Origin: Mesorhizobium sp. DCY119
Lineage (GTDB): Bacteria > Pseudomonadota > Alphaproteobacteria > Rhizobiales > Rhizobiaceae
NCBI RefSeq assembly: GCF_003590645.1
Contig: NZ_CP031834.1
Location: 2,790,501 to 2,854,500 of the forward strand
DNA length: 64,000 nucleotides
Direction of reading: 5' to 3'
Within the stretch, counting starts at the first letter, position 1. Each line of letters begins with the position of its first letter. Below, piece after piece: positions 18,336-27,396 of the stretch. The notes below the pieces were generated by a model, which was given only the letters and a program-made list of their open reading frames with translations, had not been told where the DNA came from and made no database searches. A program made the translations under genes and the position numbers.

Positions 18336-18627
18336 GCGCTTTCCATCGAAATGCGATGCACCAACGCCCGCCGACTAGGCTGCCTGTTGAACAACGCCTT
18401 CGCTGCTTCGAACACTATCCGCAATGCGGGAACCTTCAGACTGCGGGTCATTTTCGCGTCAGGAACACAAGTTTCCGTTAAACGCTGCGCCAATTCCGCG
18501 GCAGCGTTAGCAAACCGTGAAGAAAATCACTTCAATGTTATTAACCATGCGGCGGGGTTTGGCTTGAGTTGCGCTCGCGGTCGCCTAACATAGGTTAACA
18601 AATCGTAAACGCGGGGGCGTAAATTGC

Positions 18628-19674
18628 ATGAATGAACCGCAGCCGGTACTGGATGGCGAAAGCCTTATCACCCCAACAGCCATCGCAGCCGACATGGCGG
18701 CCCTCTATCCTTCCCAAAGCAGTAGCGACCATCTCGCAACTGCGACGGCGGAACTCGGCCTTGTCCTTCATTCGGCACGGCAGTGGTTCGAGGCTGGCAA
18801 TGATCCCGCGCAGACGATGCGCTGGACCGTCGAGGCGCTGCACAAGATGCGGCGCAAGGTCGACCCCGGTGTCTGGCAGGCGCTGATACCGCTGGCACAG
18901 GAACATCCCGTTGCCGATTATTTTCACCAGGATCCGTTTACGCGCTGGTCGTTCGAGAAGCCTCGCGGATACTCGGGCGATGCCCGGCTGCTCGACTTTA
19001 TCTACCAGCACGAGAATATCCGGGAGGATGTGGCAGATGCCTCTCCGATCGGCAGCGCGCTTTACGCCTATAGCAAATATTACCCCTCATGCGTGGCGGT
19101 GCGCGAGCGGCGCGATCTCCTGGCTCAGTATGTCGACGAGATTGCCGAGGAGAGGGGCGACGGAACGGAAGTGCTGGCGATCGCCTCGGGCCATCTGCGC
19201 GAGGCCGGCAGTTCGGTCGCCCTGGAGCAGGGGCGTATAGCCCGCTGGGTCGCGCTCGATCAGGATCCGCTGAGTGTTGGATCGGTCGCGCGCGACTATG
19301 CCGGAACGCCCGTCGAGGCCATCGACGGCTCCGTACGCGGCCTGCTGACGGACGCCTACAAGCTGGGCACCTTCGATTTCGTCTATTCCGCCGGCCTCTA
19401 CGACTATCTCACCGACGCCGTGGCGATCAGGCTCAACAGGCGATGCCTGCGCATGCTCAAGCCCAAGGGCACCTTGCTGTTCGCCAACTTCTCGCCTGAG
19501 CTGACCGACGACGGCTACATGGAAACCTTCATGAACTGGGCGCTGCTGCTGCGTACCGAAGCCGATATGTGGAAGATCATCAACGCCAGCGTTGACCGCA
19601 ACACAGTCGATGCGGAGGTGTTCTTCGGCGAAAACCGCAACATCGTCTACGGCGTCATCCGCAAAAAGGACTGA
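18628..19674 (+). CDS. Class I SAM-dependent methyltransferase, substrate unknown
   Basis: The 348-residue protein has an N-terminal helical region (1-150) and a Rossmann-type domain with EVLAIASGHLREA (motif I, degenerate glycines), ARWVALDQDP (acidic end of strand 2), FDFVYSAGLYDYL and MLKPKGTLLFANF. It resembles proteins annotated as extracellular-factor (3-hydroxypalmitate methyl ester) biosynthesis methyltransferases, but that resemblance does not establish substrate. The 292-base gap upstream, shared with the GGDEF-EAL gene, must contain both promoters; I could not pick them out with confidence. Confidence 0.75.
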   Translation: MNEPQPVLDGESLITPTAIAADMAALYPSQSSSDHLATATAELGLVLHSARQWFEAGNDPAQTMRWTVEALHKMRRKVDPGVWQALIPLAQEHPVADYFHQDPFTRWSFEKPRGYSGDARLLDFIYQHENIREDVADASPIGSALYAYSKYYPSCVAVRERRDLLAQYVDEIAEERGDGTEVLAIASGHLREAGSSVALEQGRIARWVALDQDPLSVGSVARDYAGTPVEAIDGSVRGLLTDAYKLGTFDFVYSAGLYDYLTDAVAIRLNRRCLRMLKPKGTLLFANFSPELTDDGYMETFMNWALLLRTEADMWKIINASVDRNTVDAEVFFGENRNIVYGVIRKKD

Positions 19675-19741
19675 TATTCGACGGCGTGGCTCTGCCGGAA
19701 GCCTGATCAGGCCGCCGGCATCGCAACAAGCCTGTCAAACA

Positions 19742-19771
19742 AAAAACCCCGGCGTTTCCGCCGGGGTTTTT
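19742..19771. terminator. Bidirectional terminator between methyltransferase and glnA
   Basis: AAAAACCCCGGCG (19742-19754), loop TTTC, CGCCGGGGTTTTT (19759-19771). The perfect 13-base stem with A and T tracts on both sides terminates both convergent genes. Confidence 0.93.
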
Positions 19772-19794
19772 GTTTTCAGCGAACTGAGTTCGCC

Positions 19795-21204
19795 TTACAC
19801 CGAATAGTACATGTCGTATTCGACCGGGTGCGGGGTCATTTCGAAGCGCATCACTTCGGCCATCTTCAGTTCGATATAGGCGTCGATCTGGTCGTCGTCG
19901 AAGACGCCGCCGGCCTTGAGGAAGCCGCGGTCCTTGTCGAGGCTCTGCAGGGCTTCGCGCAACGAGCCGCAGACGGTCGGGATCTTCTTCAGTTCCTTTG
20001 CCGGCAGGTCGTAGAGATCCTTGTCCATCGGCTGGCCGGGGTGGATCTTGTTCTTGATGCCGTCGAGGCCGGCCATCAGCAGGGCTGCGAAAGCGAGGTA
20101 GGGGTTCGCGCCCGGATCGGGGAAGCGGATTTCGACGCGCTTCGACTTCGGCGACGAGCCGAAGGGGATGCGGCAGGAGGCCGAGCGGTTGCGCGCCGAA
20201 TAGGCGAGCAGAACCGGCGCTTCATAGCCGGGAACCAGACGCTTGTAGGAGTTGGTCAGCGGGTTGGTGAAGGCGTTGATGGCCTTGGCGTGCTTGATGA
20301 TGCCGCCGATGTAGTAGAGGCAGTTTTCCGACAGGCCGGCATATTCGTTGCCGGCGAAGGTCGGCTTGCCGTCCTTCCAGATCGACATATGGACGTGCAT
20401 GCCCGAGCCGTTGTCGCCGAAGATCGGCTTCGGCATGAAGGTTGCCGTCTTGCCATAGGCGTTGGCGACCTGATGCACGACATACTTGTAAAGCAGCATC
20501 TTGTCGGCGTTGCGCACCAGCGCGTCGAACTTCACGCCAAGCTCGTGCTGGGCAGCAGCCACTTCGTGGTGGTGCTTTTCAACGCGCACGCCCATTTCGG
20601 TGAGCACGGTCAGCATTTCCGAGCGCATGTCCTGGCACGAATCGATCGGCGGAACCGGGAAGTAGCCGCCCTTGACGCGCGGACGGTGGCCGAGGTTGCC
20701 GGTCTCGTAGTCGGTGTCGTCGTTGGACGGCAGTTCGGTCGAGTCGAGCTTGAAGCCGGTGTTGTAAGGGTCGGCCTTGTACTTCACGTCGTCGAAGACG
20801 AAGAATTCGGCTTCCGGGCCGACGAAGATGGTGTCGCCGATGCCCTCGGCCTTCATGTAGGCTTCGGCCTTCTTGGCGGTGCCGCGCGGATCGCGATTGT
20901 AGGACTCGCCCGAGACCGGATCGAGAATGTCGCACAGGATGACCATGGTCGACTGCGCGAAGAACGGGTCCATGTGGACGGTTTCCGGATCGGGCATCAG
21001 GACCATGTCGGATTCGTTGATGGCCTTCCAGCCGGCGATGGACGAGCCGTCGAACATGACGCCATCGGCGAACATGTCTTCCTCGACCTCGGAGATATCC
21101 ATCGTCACGTGCTGGAGCTTGCCCTTCGGGTCGGTGAAGCGCAGATCGACGAACTTTACGTCGTTGTCCTTGATCTGCTTGAGAATGTCCTTGGCTGTCG
21201 TCAT
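19795..21204 (-). CDS. glnA: Glutamine synthetase type I
   Basis: GSI is the dodecameric ammonia-assimilating enzyme. The 469-residue protein shows [58 protein letters not shown] and [14 protein letters not shown]. The adenylylation site DLYDLP places the modified tyrosine at 398, equivalent to E. coli Tyr397, so activity can be controlled by GlnE. It lies 59 bases downstream of glnB, the standard glnBA operon of alphaproteobacteria. With glnII this gives the cell two independent GS enzymes. Confidence 0.98.
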   Translation of the reverse strand: MTTAKDILKQIKDNDVKFVDLRFTDPKGKLQHVTMDISEVEEDMFADGVMFDGSSIAGWKAINESDMVLMPDPETVHMDPFFAQSTMVILCDILDPVSGESYNRDPRGTAKKAEAYMKAEGIGDTIFVGPEAEFFVFDDVKYKADPYNTGFKLDSTELPSNDDTDYETGNLGHRPRVKGGYFPVPPIDSCQDMRSEMLTVLTEMGVRVEKHHHEVAAAQHELGVKFDALVRNADKMLLYKYVVHQVANAYGKTATFMPKPIFGDNGSGMHVHMSIWKDGKPTFAGNEYAGLSENCLYYIGGIIKHAKAINAFTNPLTNSYKRLVPGYEAPVLLAYSARNRSASCRIPFGSSPKSKRVEIRFPDPGANPYLAFAALLMAGLDGIKNKIHPGQPMDKDLYDLPAKELKKIPTVCGSLREALQSLDKDRGFLKAGGVFDDDQIDAYIELKMAEVMRFEMTPHPVEYDMYYSV

Positions 21205-21263
21205 GTCGCGTTTCCTGTGATTTTAATGATGGCGTTGAAACGAAATTCCGTCGGCTTAGCCGA

Positions 21264-21961
<698 letters not shown>

Positions 21962-23503
21962 ATGTCGCATGAAATCCTGACACCCGATGAAATGGCCAAG
22001 GCCGATCGCCTCGCGATCGAAGGCGGACCTCTCGATGGATATGCGCTGATGCGCAATGCCGGTGCTGCCGTCGCCGCGCTCGTTCTGGCACGATTTCCGT
22101 CTGCGTCACCTGTTCACGTCCTTTGCGGGCCGGGCAACAATGGCGGTGATGGCTATGTCATCGCCCGATTGCTGGCCGAGGCTGGATGCGCGGTGGCGTT
22201 GTGGACCGAAGGAACGCCGAAACCAGGGAGTGACGCTGCGCTGGCGGCCGCAGATTGTCCGGTAGTTCCAAAATCATTAGCCGGCTTTGAAGTTGAGCGG
22301 CCCGCGCTTGTGATCGACGCGCTTTACGGGGCGGGGCTGTCGAAACCGCTTTCCGGGGAGGCGGCACGAGCAGCGCAGGTCACCGCGGACATGAATGTCC
22401 CGGTCGTTTCGGTCGATCTGCCGTCAGGCGTTTCCGGTGACAGCGGCATAGCGCTCGGCGAGGCATTTCAGGCGACGGTTACGGTCACCTTCGCGCGCAA
22501 GAAGCCCGGCCATCTGCTTCAGCCGGGGCGCAACCTCTGCGGCGAGGTTGTCGTTGCCGATATCGGCATCAGCGACGAGGTGATTGGCGAAGTTTGCGCG
22601 CGCTGCTTCGAAAGCACGCCGGCACTTTGGCTGGATCAATTTCCGATGCCTGCGACGGACGCCTACAAATACAGTCGCGGCCATGTCGGCGTCTTTTCCG
22701 GCGGACCTTCGGCGACGGGTGCTGCCCGGCTGGCGGCCATGGCTGCGGCGCGAGCCGGGGCAGGGGCGGTCACCGTGCTGTCCCCGTCGCTATCGCTCTC
22801 CGTCAACGCCAGCCATCTGACGTCGATCATGCTGCGCAAGGCCGACACGCTGGAGGAAGTGTTCGGCTTCCTCGATGCGCGCCACCCGGAAGCACTCGTT
22901 TACGGGCCTGGATTGGGACCGGAGCCGGGCGTCGGAAATTTTCTTCTCGACCTGCTGGCGGCGGCGGAGAATTCGCCAAAAGGTCTCGTTCTGGACGCCG
23001 ACGGGCTGACCTCGCTTGCTTCGCAGCCGGAGGCATTGTTTGCCGCCTTGCATCGCGCCGGCGCGCCGCATGCGATCCTAACGCCGCATGAAGGCGAGTT
23101 TCGCCGGCTGTTTCCCGGCATTGCCGGCGACGAAAAACTGTCGAAGCTGGAGAAGGCCCGTGCAGCGGCGGCACTTTCCAACGCCGGGGTCATCTACAAG
23201 GGACCGGACACAGTGATCGCAGCGCCTGATGGGCGAGCCGCGATCAACTCCAACGGCACACCTTTGCTTGCGACGGCAGGTTCAGGCGATGTGCTGGCGG
23301 GAATCTGCGCCGGCCTGCTGGCACAGGGCATGCCTGCATTCGAAGCCGCATGCGCCGCTGTCTGGATACACGCTGATGCTGCGCAGCGATTTGGACCGGG
23401 ACTGATCGCCGAGGATCTGCCGGTGGCACTGCTTTCTGTGCTTCGGAATTTGCGGGAGCCCGGCGCATTGCCTGTACCACCAGGCTCCCTAGCTGCGGGG
23501 TAA
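21962..23503 (+). CDS. nnrD: Bifunctional NAD(P)H-hydrate epimerase / ADP-dependent dehydratase
   Basis: This enzyme repairs hydrated NAD(P)H: the N-terminal YjeF domain epimerises R/S-NAD(P)HX and the C-terminal kinase-like domain dehydrates S-NAD(P)HX with ADP. The 513-residue protein has CGPGNNGGDGYVIARLL and VSVDLPSGVSGDSG in the N-terminal half. In the C-terminal half are LTPHEGEFRRLF and NGTPLLATAGSGDVLAGICA. The ATG at 21962 (MSHEILTPDEMAKADRLAI) is chosen, because a longer in-frame start at 21887 adds an unrelated basic segment. It stands divergent from glnB. Confidence 0.94.
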   Translation: MSHEILTPDEMAKADRLAIEGGPLDGYALMRNAGAAVAALVLARFPSASPVHVLCGPGNNGGDGYVIARLLAEAGCAVALWTEGTPKPGSDAALAAADCPVVPKSLAGFEVERPALVIDALYGAGLSKPLSGEAARAAQVTADMNVPVVSVDLPSGVSGDSGIALGEAFQATVTVTFARKKPGHLLQPGRNLCGEVVVADIGISDEVIGEVCARCFESTPALWLDQFPMPATDAYKYSRGHVGVFSGGPSATGAARLAAMAAARAGAGAVTVLSPSLSLSVNASHLTSIMLRKADTLEEVFGFLDARHPEALVYGPGLGPEPGVGNFLLDLLAAAENSPKGLVLDADGLTSLASQPEALFAALHRAGAPHAILTPHEGEFRRLFPGIAGDEKLSKLEKARAAAALSNAGVIYKGPDTVIAAPDGRAAINSNGTPLLATAGSGDVLAGICAGLLAQGMPAFEAACAAVWIHADAAQRFGPGLIAEDLPVALLSVLRNLREPGALPVPPGSLAAG

Positions 23504-23574
23504 ACCCTGAGCTAACACCGGAAAATCCGCATGCGCGCCTCAACGCCGTGGGCGTTCTTTCGTTCCGCTGCCTA

Positions 23575-23736
23575 TCAAGAAGGAGGGGCAACTCCTGGCG
23601 GGCGGCAATCGGGATTCGACCATTCCTCGCAAGGAGAGCCCGGATCTTCTCCATTATTGTGCTTGGCCAGTTTGGAGAAGGCAAACGCAAAGCCCGCCAG
23701 AAGCACAAGCACCAGTGTCAGGCGTATTGCCATCAT
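23575..23736 (-). CDS. Small exported or membrane-anchored protein
   Basis: A 53-codon frame starts with tandem ATG codons at 23736 and 23733 (MMAIRLTLVLVLLAGFAFAF), a clear signal peptide or membrane anchor. It is followed by a short polar tail with two cysteines (SPCEEWSNPDCRPPG). AGGA lies a few bases upstream. No family is recognised. The rest of the 392-base gap between the repair enzyme and the SDR gene shows nothing else. Confidence 0.45.
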   Translation of the reverse strand: MMAIRLTLVLVLLAGFAFAFSKLAKHNNGEDPGSPCEEWSNPDCRPPGVAPPS

Positions 23737-23895
23737 TCATCCTGGTTGGGTGGTATCCCCGCCACTCACCGGTTCGCGGCAAGTCTAGACGTTGTGAGAT
23801 GAATTAAAACCCCGAGCCGTACACTTTTGATGCCTGAAGTTCGCCGCGGTCTCTGCGCCGTTGGCCTTGTCGCGCGAAAAGCGACGTTTTCGGAA

Positions 23896-24654
23896 TCAGG
23901 CGTTGGCGCCGCCATCGATGGTCAATGCGGCTCCTGTCATGAAGCGGCCTTGCGGGCCAGCCAGCCACGCGACCAATCCGGCGATGTCGTCCGGGGAGCC
24001 GTATTTCGGTATCGCCATCCGGCCGCGCTGGGCGTCGGCATGGTCGCTGTCGGCTGGGTTCATGTCGGTGCTAGTGGAGCCGGGATGCACGACATTGACG
24101 GTGATGCCGCGCGGGCCGAGATCGCGCGCCAGGCCCTTGGTCAGGCCGACGAGTGCCGCCTTGCTTGCCGAGTAGAGGCCGATGCCTGCATCCGGCACGC
24201 GTTCTGCAAGATTGCTGCCGATCGATATTATGCGTCCGCCTTCGGGCATGACAGCTGCGGCTGCCTTCGATGCGATGAACGGAGCGCGGAAATTGACCGC
24301 CATCGTTTCATCCAGCTGTTCCAGCGTTACCGTGTCCAGTGGGCCGGCGTGCCAGATGCCGGCGCTGTTGACGAGGATGTCGAGGCGTCCAAGCTGTTTG
24401 ATGATGGTCGCCACGGATGCCTCGACCGCCTGCGCGTCGGTGTTGTCCGCCTGTATCGCCAGGCCACGCCGGCCGAGAGCTTCGATCTCCTTCACGACGG
24501 CTTCGGCTTTTTCGGCCGAGCGCACATAGGTCAGCGCGACATCGGCACCGGCGCGGGCCAACTGCCTTGCGATCGCGGCGCCAATGCCGCGGCTGCCGCC
24601 GGTCACCAGTGCGACCTTACCCTGGAGTTCGACCGTACTTTCGTAGGTAGACAT
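23896..24654 (-). CDS. Short-chain dehydrogenase/reductase
   Basis: The 252-residue NAD(P)-dependent oxidoreductase has the nucleotide-binding TGGSRGIG near residue 20, NSAG, the catalytic serine in SIGSN, and YSASK. It ends MTGAALTIDGGANA, typical of classical SDRs. The substrate is unknown. Start ATG 24654 (MSTYESTVELQGK) is preferred; a GTG at 24663 is also possible. It is divergent from a TetR regulator, and two similar dyads lie between them, so the regulator very likely controls this gene. Confidence 0.9.
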   Translation of the reverse strand: MSTYESTVELQGKVALVTGGSRGIGAAIARQLARAGADVALTYVRSAEKAEAVVKEIEALGRRGLAIQADNTDAQAVEASVATIIKQLGRLDILVNSAGIWHAGPLDTVTLEQLDETMAVNFRAPFIASKAAAAVMPEGGRIISIGSNLAERVPDAGIGLYSASKAALVGLTKGLARDLGPRGITVNVVHPGSTSTDMNPADSDHADAQRGRMAIPKYGSPDDIAGLVAWLAGPQGRFMTGAALTIDGGANA

Positions 24655-24668
24655 TTTGTTCACTGCCT

Positions 24669-24690
24669 TTCTGTATCAATCAATACAGAA
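24669..24690. promoter_or_regulatory. TetR operator 1 (perfect dyad)
   Basis: TTCTGTAT (24669-24676) and ATACAGAA (24683-24690) are perfect inverted repeats around a six-base centre. The site is just upstream of the SDR gene and nearly identical to the second site at 24725-24746. Confidence 0.75.
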
Positions 24691-24724
24691 TAGTTGTCAG
24701 GCTTGCCGGTGGCGGTCAAGTCAT

Positions 24725-24746
24725 TTATGTATCGATCATAACAGAA
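24725..24746. promoter_or_regulatory. TetR operator 2 (imperfect dyad)
   Basis: This 22-base site (TTATGTATC...ATAACAGAA) matches operator 1 at most positions. It lies 9 bases before the TetR start codon, suggesting autorepression. The two operator centres are 56 bases apart. Confidence 0.65.
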
Positions 24747-24755
24747 AGGTATTCG

Positions 24756-25391
24756 ATGTCTCAGAAGGGCCGGCCACGCAGCTTCGATCGCGATGCAGCC
24801 TTGCGCCAAGCGATGCGCGTGTTCTGGCAGAAGGGCTATGATGGTGCGTCGCTGTCGGACCTGACGGCAGCCATGGGCATCAACTCGCCCAGCCTTTATG
24901 CGGCCTTCGGATGCAAGGAGGCGCTGTTTCGCGAGGCGGCCGATCTCTACAGCGCAACCGAAGGCATCGATATCTGGAAAGCGTTCGAAAGCCCGAGCAC
25001 GGCGCGGGAAGCGATGGCGAATTTCCTGCGCGCCTCGGCGATCGCGTTCAGCGAGCCCGGTGATCCGAAGGGATGCCTGATCGTGCTTGGCGCGCTCAAT
25101 CCCAGCGACGGCAATCTGGAGGTCTTCCGCGATCTGAGCCACAGGCGGCAGGCCAACGTGGAAGACTTCAAGAATCGCCTGAAGCTTGCAATCGAACAGG
25201 GCGAACTGCCGGCAACGGTTGATTGCGAGGCGGTCGCCGTCTTCTATCTCGCCGTCCAGCAGGGCATGTCGATCCAGGCGCGCGACGGAGCTTCGCGCGA
25301 AAGGCTGCTTTCGATCGGCGAGGGAGCAATGGCTGCGTGGGACGGCCTGACGTCAGGCTCGGCCAGCCTTAGCCCTTCACACGCTCCATGA
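24756..25391 (+). CDS. TetR/AcrR family transcriptional regulator
   Basis: The 211-residue protein has an N-terminal DNA-binding domain: FDRDAALRQAMRVFWQKGYD, then the helix-turn-helix SLSDLTAAMGINSPSLYAAF (about residues 34-53). A ligand-binding domain with TetR_C-like features follows (PKGCLIVLGALNP). It is divergent from the SDR gene with twin operators between. Its 3' end overlaps the convergent DUF72 gene by 23 bases. Confidence 0.9.
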   Translation: MSQKGRPRSFDRDAALRQAMRVFWQKGYDGASLSDLTAAMGINSPSLYAAFGCKEALFREAADLYSATEGIDIWKAFESPSTAREAMANFLRASAIAFSEPGDPKGCLIVLGALNPSDGNLEVFRDLSHRRQANVEDFKNRLKLAIEQGELPATVDCEAVAVFYLAVQQGMSIQARDGASRERLLSIGEGAMAAWDGLTSGSASLSPSHAP

Positions 25392-26175
25392 AAGCCATCG
25401 CGCCATGCGGCGCATGGACCTTGCCTGAAGTGATGAAATAAACGAACACGTCGCGCGGCTTGACCGGCGCTTCGCTGGCCGGGTCGGCGCGCGGCAGATC
25501 GGCAGGCACGCCGCCCTGCGCCCATACTTTTGCGCGCGCAAGCCATTCGTCCAGCGCCTTCGGCGCGTAGCAGGTCGGAATATCGTCGGAACCGGTTTGC
25601 AGCCGTGCATAGACGAAATCGCCGGTGACGTCGGCAATGGCCGGGTAGGTTTCATGATCGGCAAAGACGATCGCGACGTCGTGCTTGCGCGCCAGCGCGA
25701 CGAATTCCGGCACGACGAAACTCGGATTGCGCACCTCGACGCAGTGGCGCAATTTCACGCCGTCCTGCTTTTCCGGCAGCAGTTTCAGGAACGCGCCGAA
25801 ATCATCCTCGTCGAACTTCTTGAACGGTGCGAACTGCCACAGGATCGGCCCGAGTTTCTCGCCGAGTGCTGCAACGCCGGACTCGAGAAACCGCATCATG
25901 GATTCGCCGGCCTCACCGAGCACCTTGCGGTTGGTGACGAAGCGATTGCCCTTCAACGCGTAGACAAAGCCGTCCGGCGCCTCATTGGCCCATTTGACGA
26001 AGGTCGGCTCCTTGAAGCTGGAATAATAGGTGCCGTTGACCTCGATGGTCGGCACCTGCCGGGTGGCGAATTGCAGCTGCTTGGCCTTGGACAGTTTTTC
26101 CGGATAGAAGGATGTGTCCCACGGCTCGAACGTCCAGCCGCCCATGCCGGCGCGGATTTTTCCGGAACTGCTCAT
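25369..26175 (-). CDS. DUF72 (YecE-like) family protein
   Basis: The 268-residue protein has the TIM-barrel-like DUF72 pattern: IRAGMGGWTFEPWDTSFYP at the start, EVNGTYYSSFKEPTFVKW, FVYALKGNRFVTN and GPILWQFAPFKKF. The late motif TGDFVYARLQTGSDD also fits. The molecular function of this widespread family is not established. The gene converges on and slightly overlaps the TetR gene. Confidence 0.88.
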   Translation of the reverse strand: MSSSGKIRAGMGGWTFEPWDTSFYPEKLSKAKQLQFATRQVPTIEVNGTYYSSFKEPTFVKWANEAPDGFVYALKGNRFVTNRKVLGEAGESMMRFLESGVAALGEKLGPILWQFAPFKKFDEDDFGAFLKLLPEKQDGVKLRHCVEVRNPSFVVPEFVALARKHDVAIVFADHETYPAIADVTGDFVYARLQTGSDDIPTCYAPKALDEWLARAKVWAQGGVPADLPRADPASEAPVKPRDVFVYFITSGKVHAPHGAMAFMERVKG

Positions 26176-26233
26176 TGCTTCTCCTCCGTTTCTTCATTCG
26201 GTCAAGCGACGTCAGTCGCCTTGGCGGTGCATC

Positions 26234-26860
26234 TTATGTCGGCGCAACGAAGAGCTGCGAGATTTCCTGAAAAACCGGCAGCGCTTCCAGCCGATCGCAA
26301 TGGCTTGAGAGTGCGGGAAATGCCTCGAGGCCGGCGAGCTCAGGGTGCGAGTCCCGCATGTGCCTTATGGACGCCGCAACCGCGATGTCGGCATGGCCGA
26401 TGCGGTCGCCGAACCAGTATTCGCCGGCGCGCCCGGCGCGGTCTTTCTCCAAAGCCGCGAGCGTCCCCTGGATCTGCTTCAGGCAGCGCGCTTCCCACAG
26501 GGGGGAGACGGTTTCATGCAGGCGGCGCTCGTAGAACAGGCTGACGGCCTTGTCGGCGAGGCCAGCCGCCAGCGTCGATATCCTGAGAGAACGCCGGCGC
26601 GCGGGTTCCGTGCGCGGATGCAGTGCGCGCTCGTCCGGCATCAGGCCGTCGAGATAATCGAGTATGCTGACACTGTCGACGAGCACGTCGCCATCATCGA
26701 GCACAAGCGTTGGCACGCGGGTCAGCGGATTGTATTCGGCGATCTTGTCGGCATCGCCGAACACCGACCAGGGCCGATGCTCGAACGGCAAGTCGTAAAG
26801 CCTGAGCGCAATGCCGACGCGGCGTACAAAGGACGAGTCATACTGCCCGATCAGGATCAT
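26234..26860 (-). CDS. Glutathione S-transferase family protein
   Basis: The 208-residue cytoplasmic protein has a thioredoxin-like N-terminal domain (MILIGQYDSSFVRRVGIAL, then NPLTRVPTLVLDDGDVLVDSVSILDYLD, with the glutathione-binding cis-Pro and DS) and an all-helical C-terminal domain (GDRIGHADIAVAASIRHM). Start ATG 26860 follows GAGGA at good distance; the longer in-frame start at 26896 overlaps the GNAT gene. It is likely cotranscribed with that acetyltransferase, 10 bases upstream. The substrate is unknown. Confidence 0.88.
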   Translation of the reverse strand: MILIGQYDSSFVRRVGIALRLYDLPFEHRPWSVFGDADKIAEYNPLTRVPTLVLDDGDVLVDSVSILDYLDGLMPDERALHPRTEPARRRSLRISTLAAGLADKAVSLFYERRLHETVSPLWEARCLKQIQGTLAALEKDRAGRAGEYWFGDRIGHADIAVAASIRHMRDSHPELAGLEAFPALSSHCDRLEALPVFQEISQLFVAPT

Positions 26861-26870
26861 TTCATCGTCC

Positions 26871-27359
26871 TCAAACAGCCATAGCCTGTCCGGCATCTTC
26901 CGCCGGGGCGACGTCCTTCGCCATATCGACGACTATCCAGCCGGGCCGAACGGGATTTGGCCGGCGGCCCGTCTCGTGAAAACCATAAGCCAGGTAAAGC
27001 GCGATGTTTCGTTCCATCCTGGCATTGGTATAGAGCCGTATTTCCGGCACGTCCGCCGCGCGCGTTCTGTCTTCCAGCCAACGCAGCAAAGTGAGGCCGA
27101 GGCCCTTGCCCTGGAAAGCAGGGGAGACTGCGATGCTGAAGATCAGCAAATGGTCTTCATGCATTTCGAAGACGGCAAGCCCTGCCAGTTCTCCATCGCT
27201 TTCCAGCAGCCAGACCTCGCCGTTCTCGACCCGGGGCGCGTAGTCCTCGGTAACCGGGATCGGCGGTGCGCCAAGCAACGCCGTGTAAGGCGCGTAGGCC
27301 TGCTCGGTGAGCGCTACGACGGCCGATAAGTCGCCGGAAAGTGCTCTTCTGATCTGCAT
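26871..27359 (-). CDS. GNAT family N-acetyltransferase
   Basis: The 162-residue protein shows the acetyl-CoA pyrophosphate-binding motif VSPAFQGKGLGLTLL (about residues 78-92), preceded by the strand LLIFSIAV and followed by LYTNARMERNIALYLAYGFHETGRR. Both are typical of GNAT enzymes acting on small molecules or protein N-termini. The acceptor is unknown. It leads a two-gene unit with the GST. Confidence 0.9.
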   Translation of the reverse strand: MQIRRALSGDLSAVVALTEQAYAPYTALLGAPPIPVTEDYAPRVENGEVWLLESDGELAGLAVFEMHEDHLLIFSIAVSPAFQGKGLGLTLLRWLEDRTRAADVPEIRLYTNARMERNIALYLAYGFHETGRRPNPVRPGWIVVDMAKDVAPAEDAGQAMAV

Positions 27360-27396
27360 AGAGGCCCTTTCCGACTACTCGCTTGATACGCGTGTT

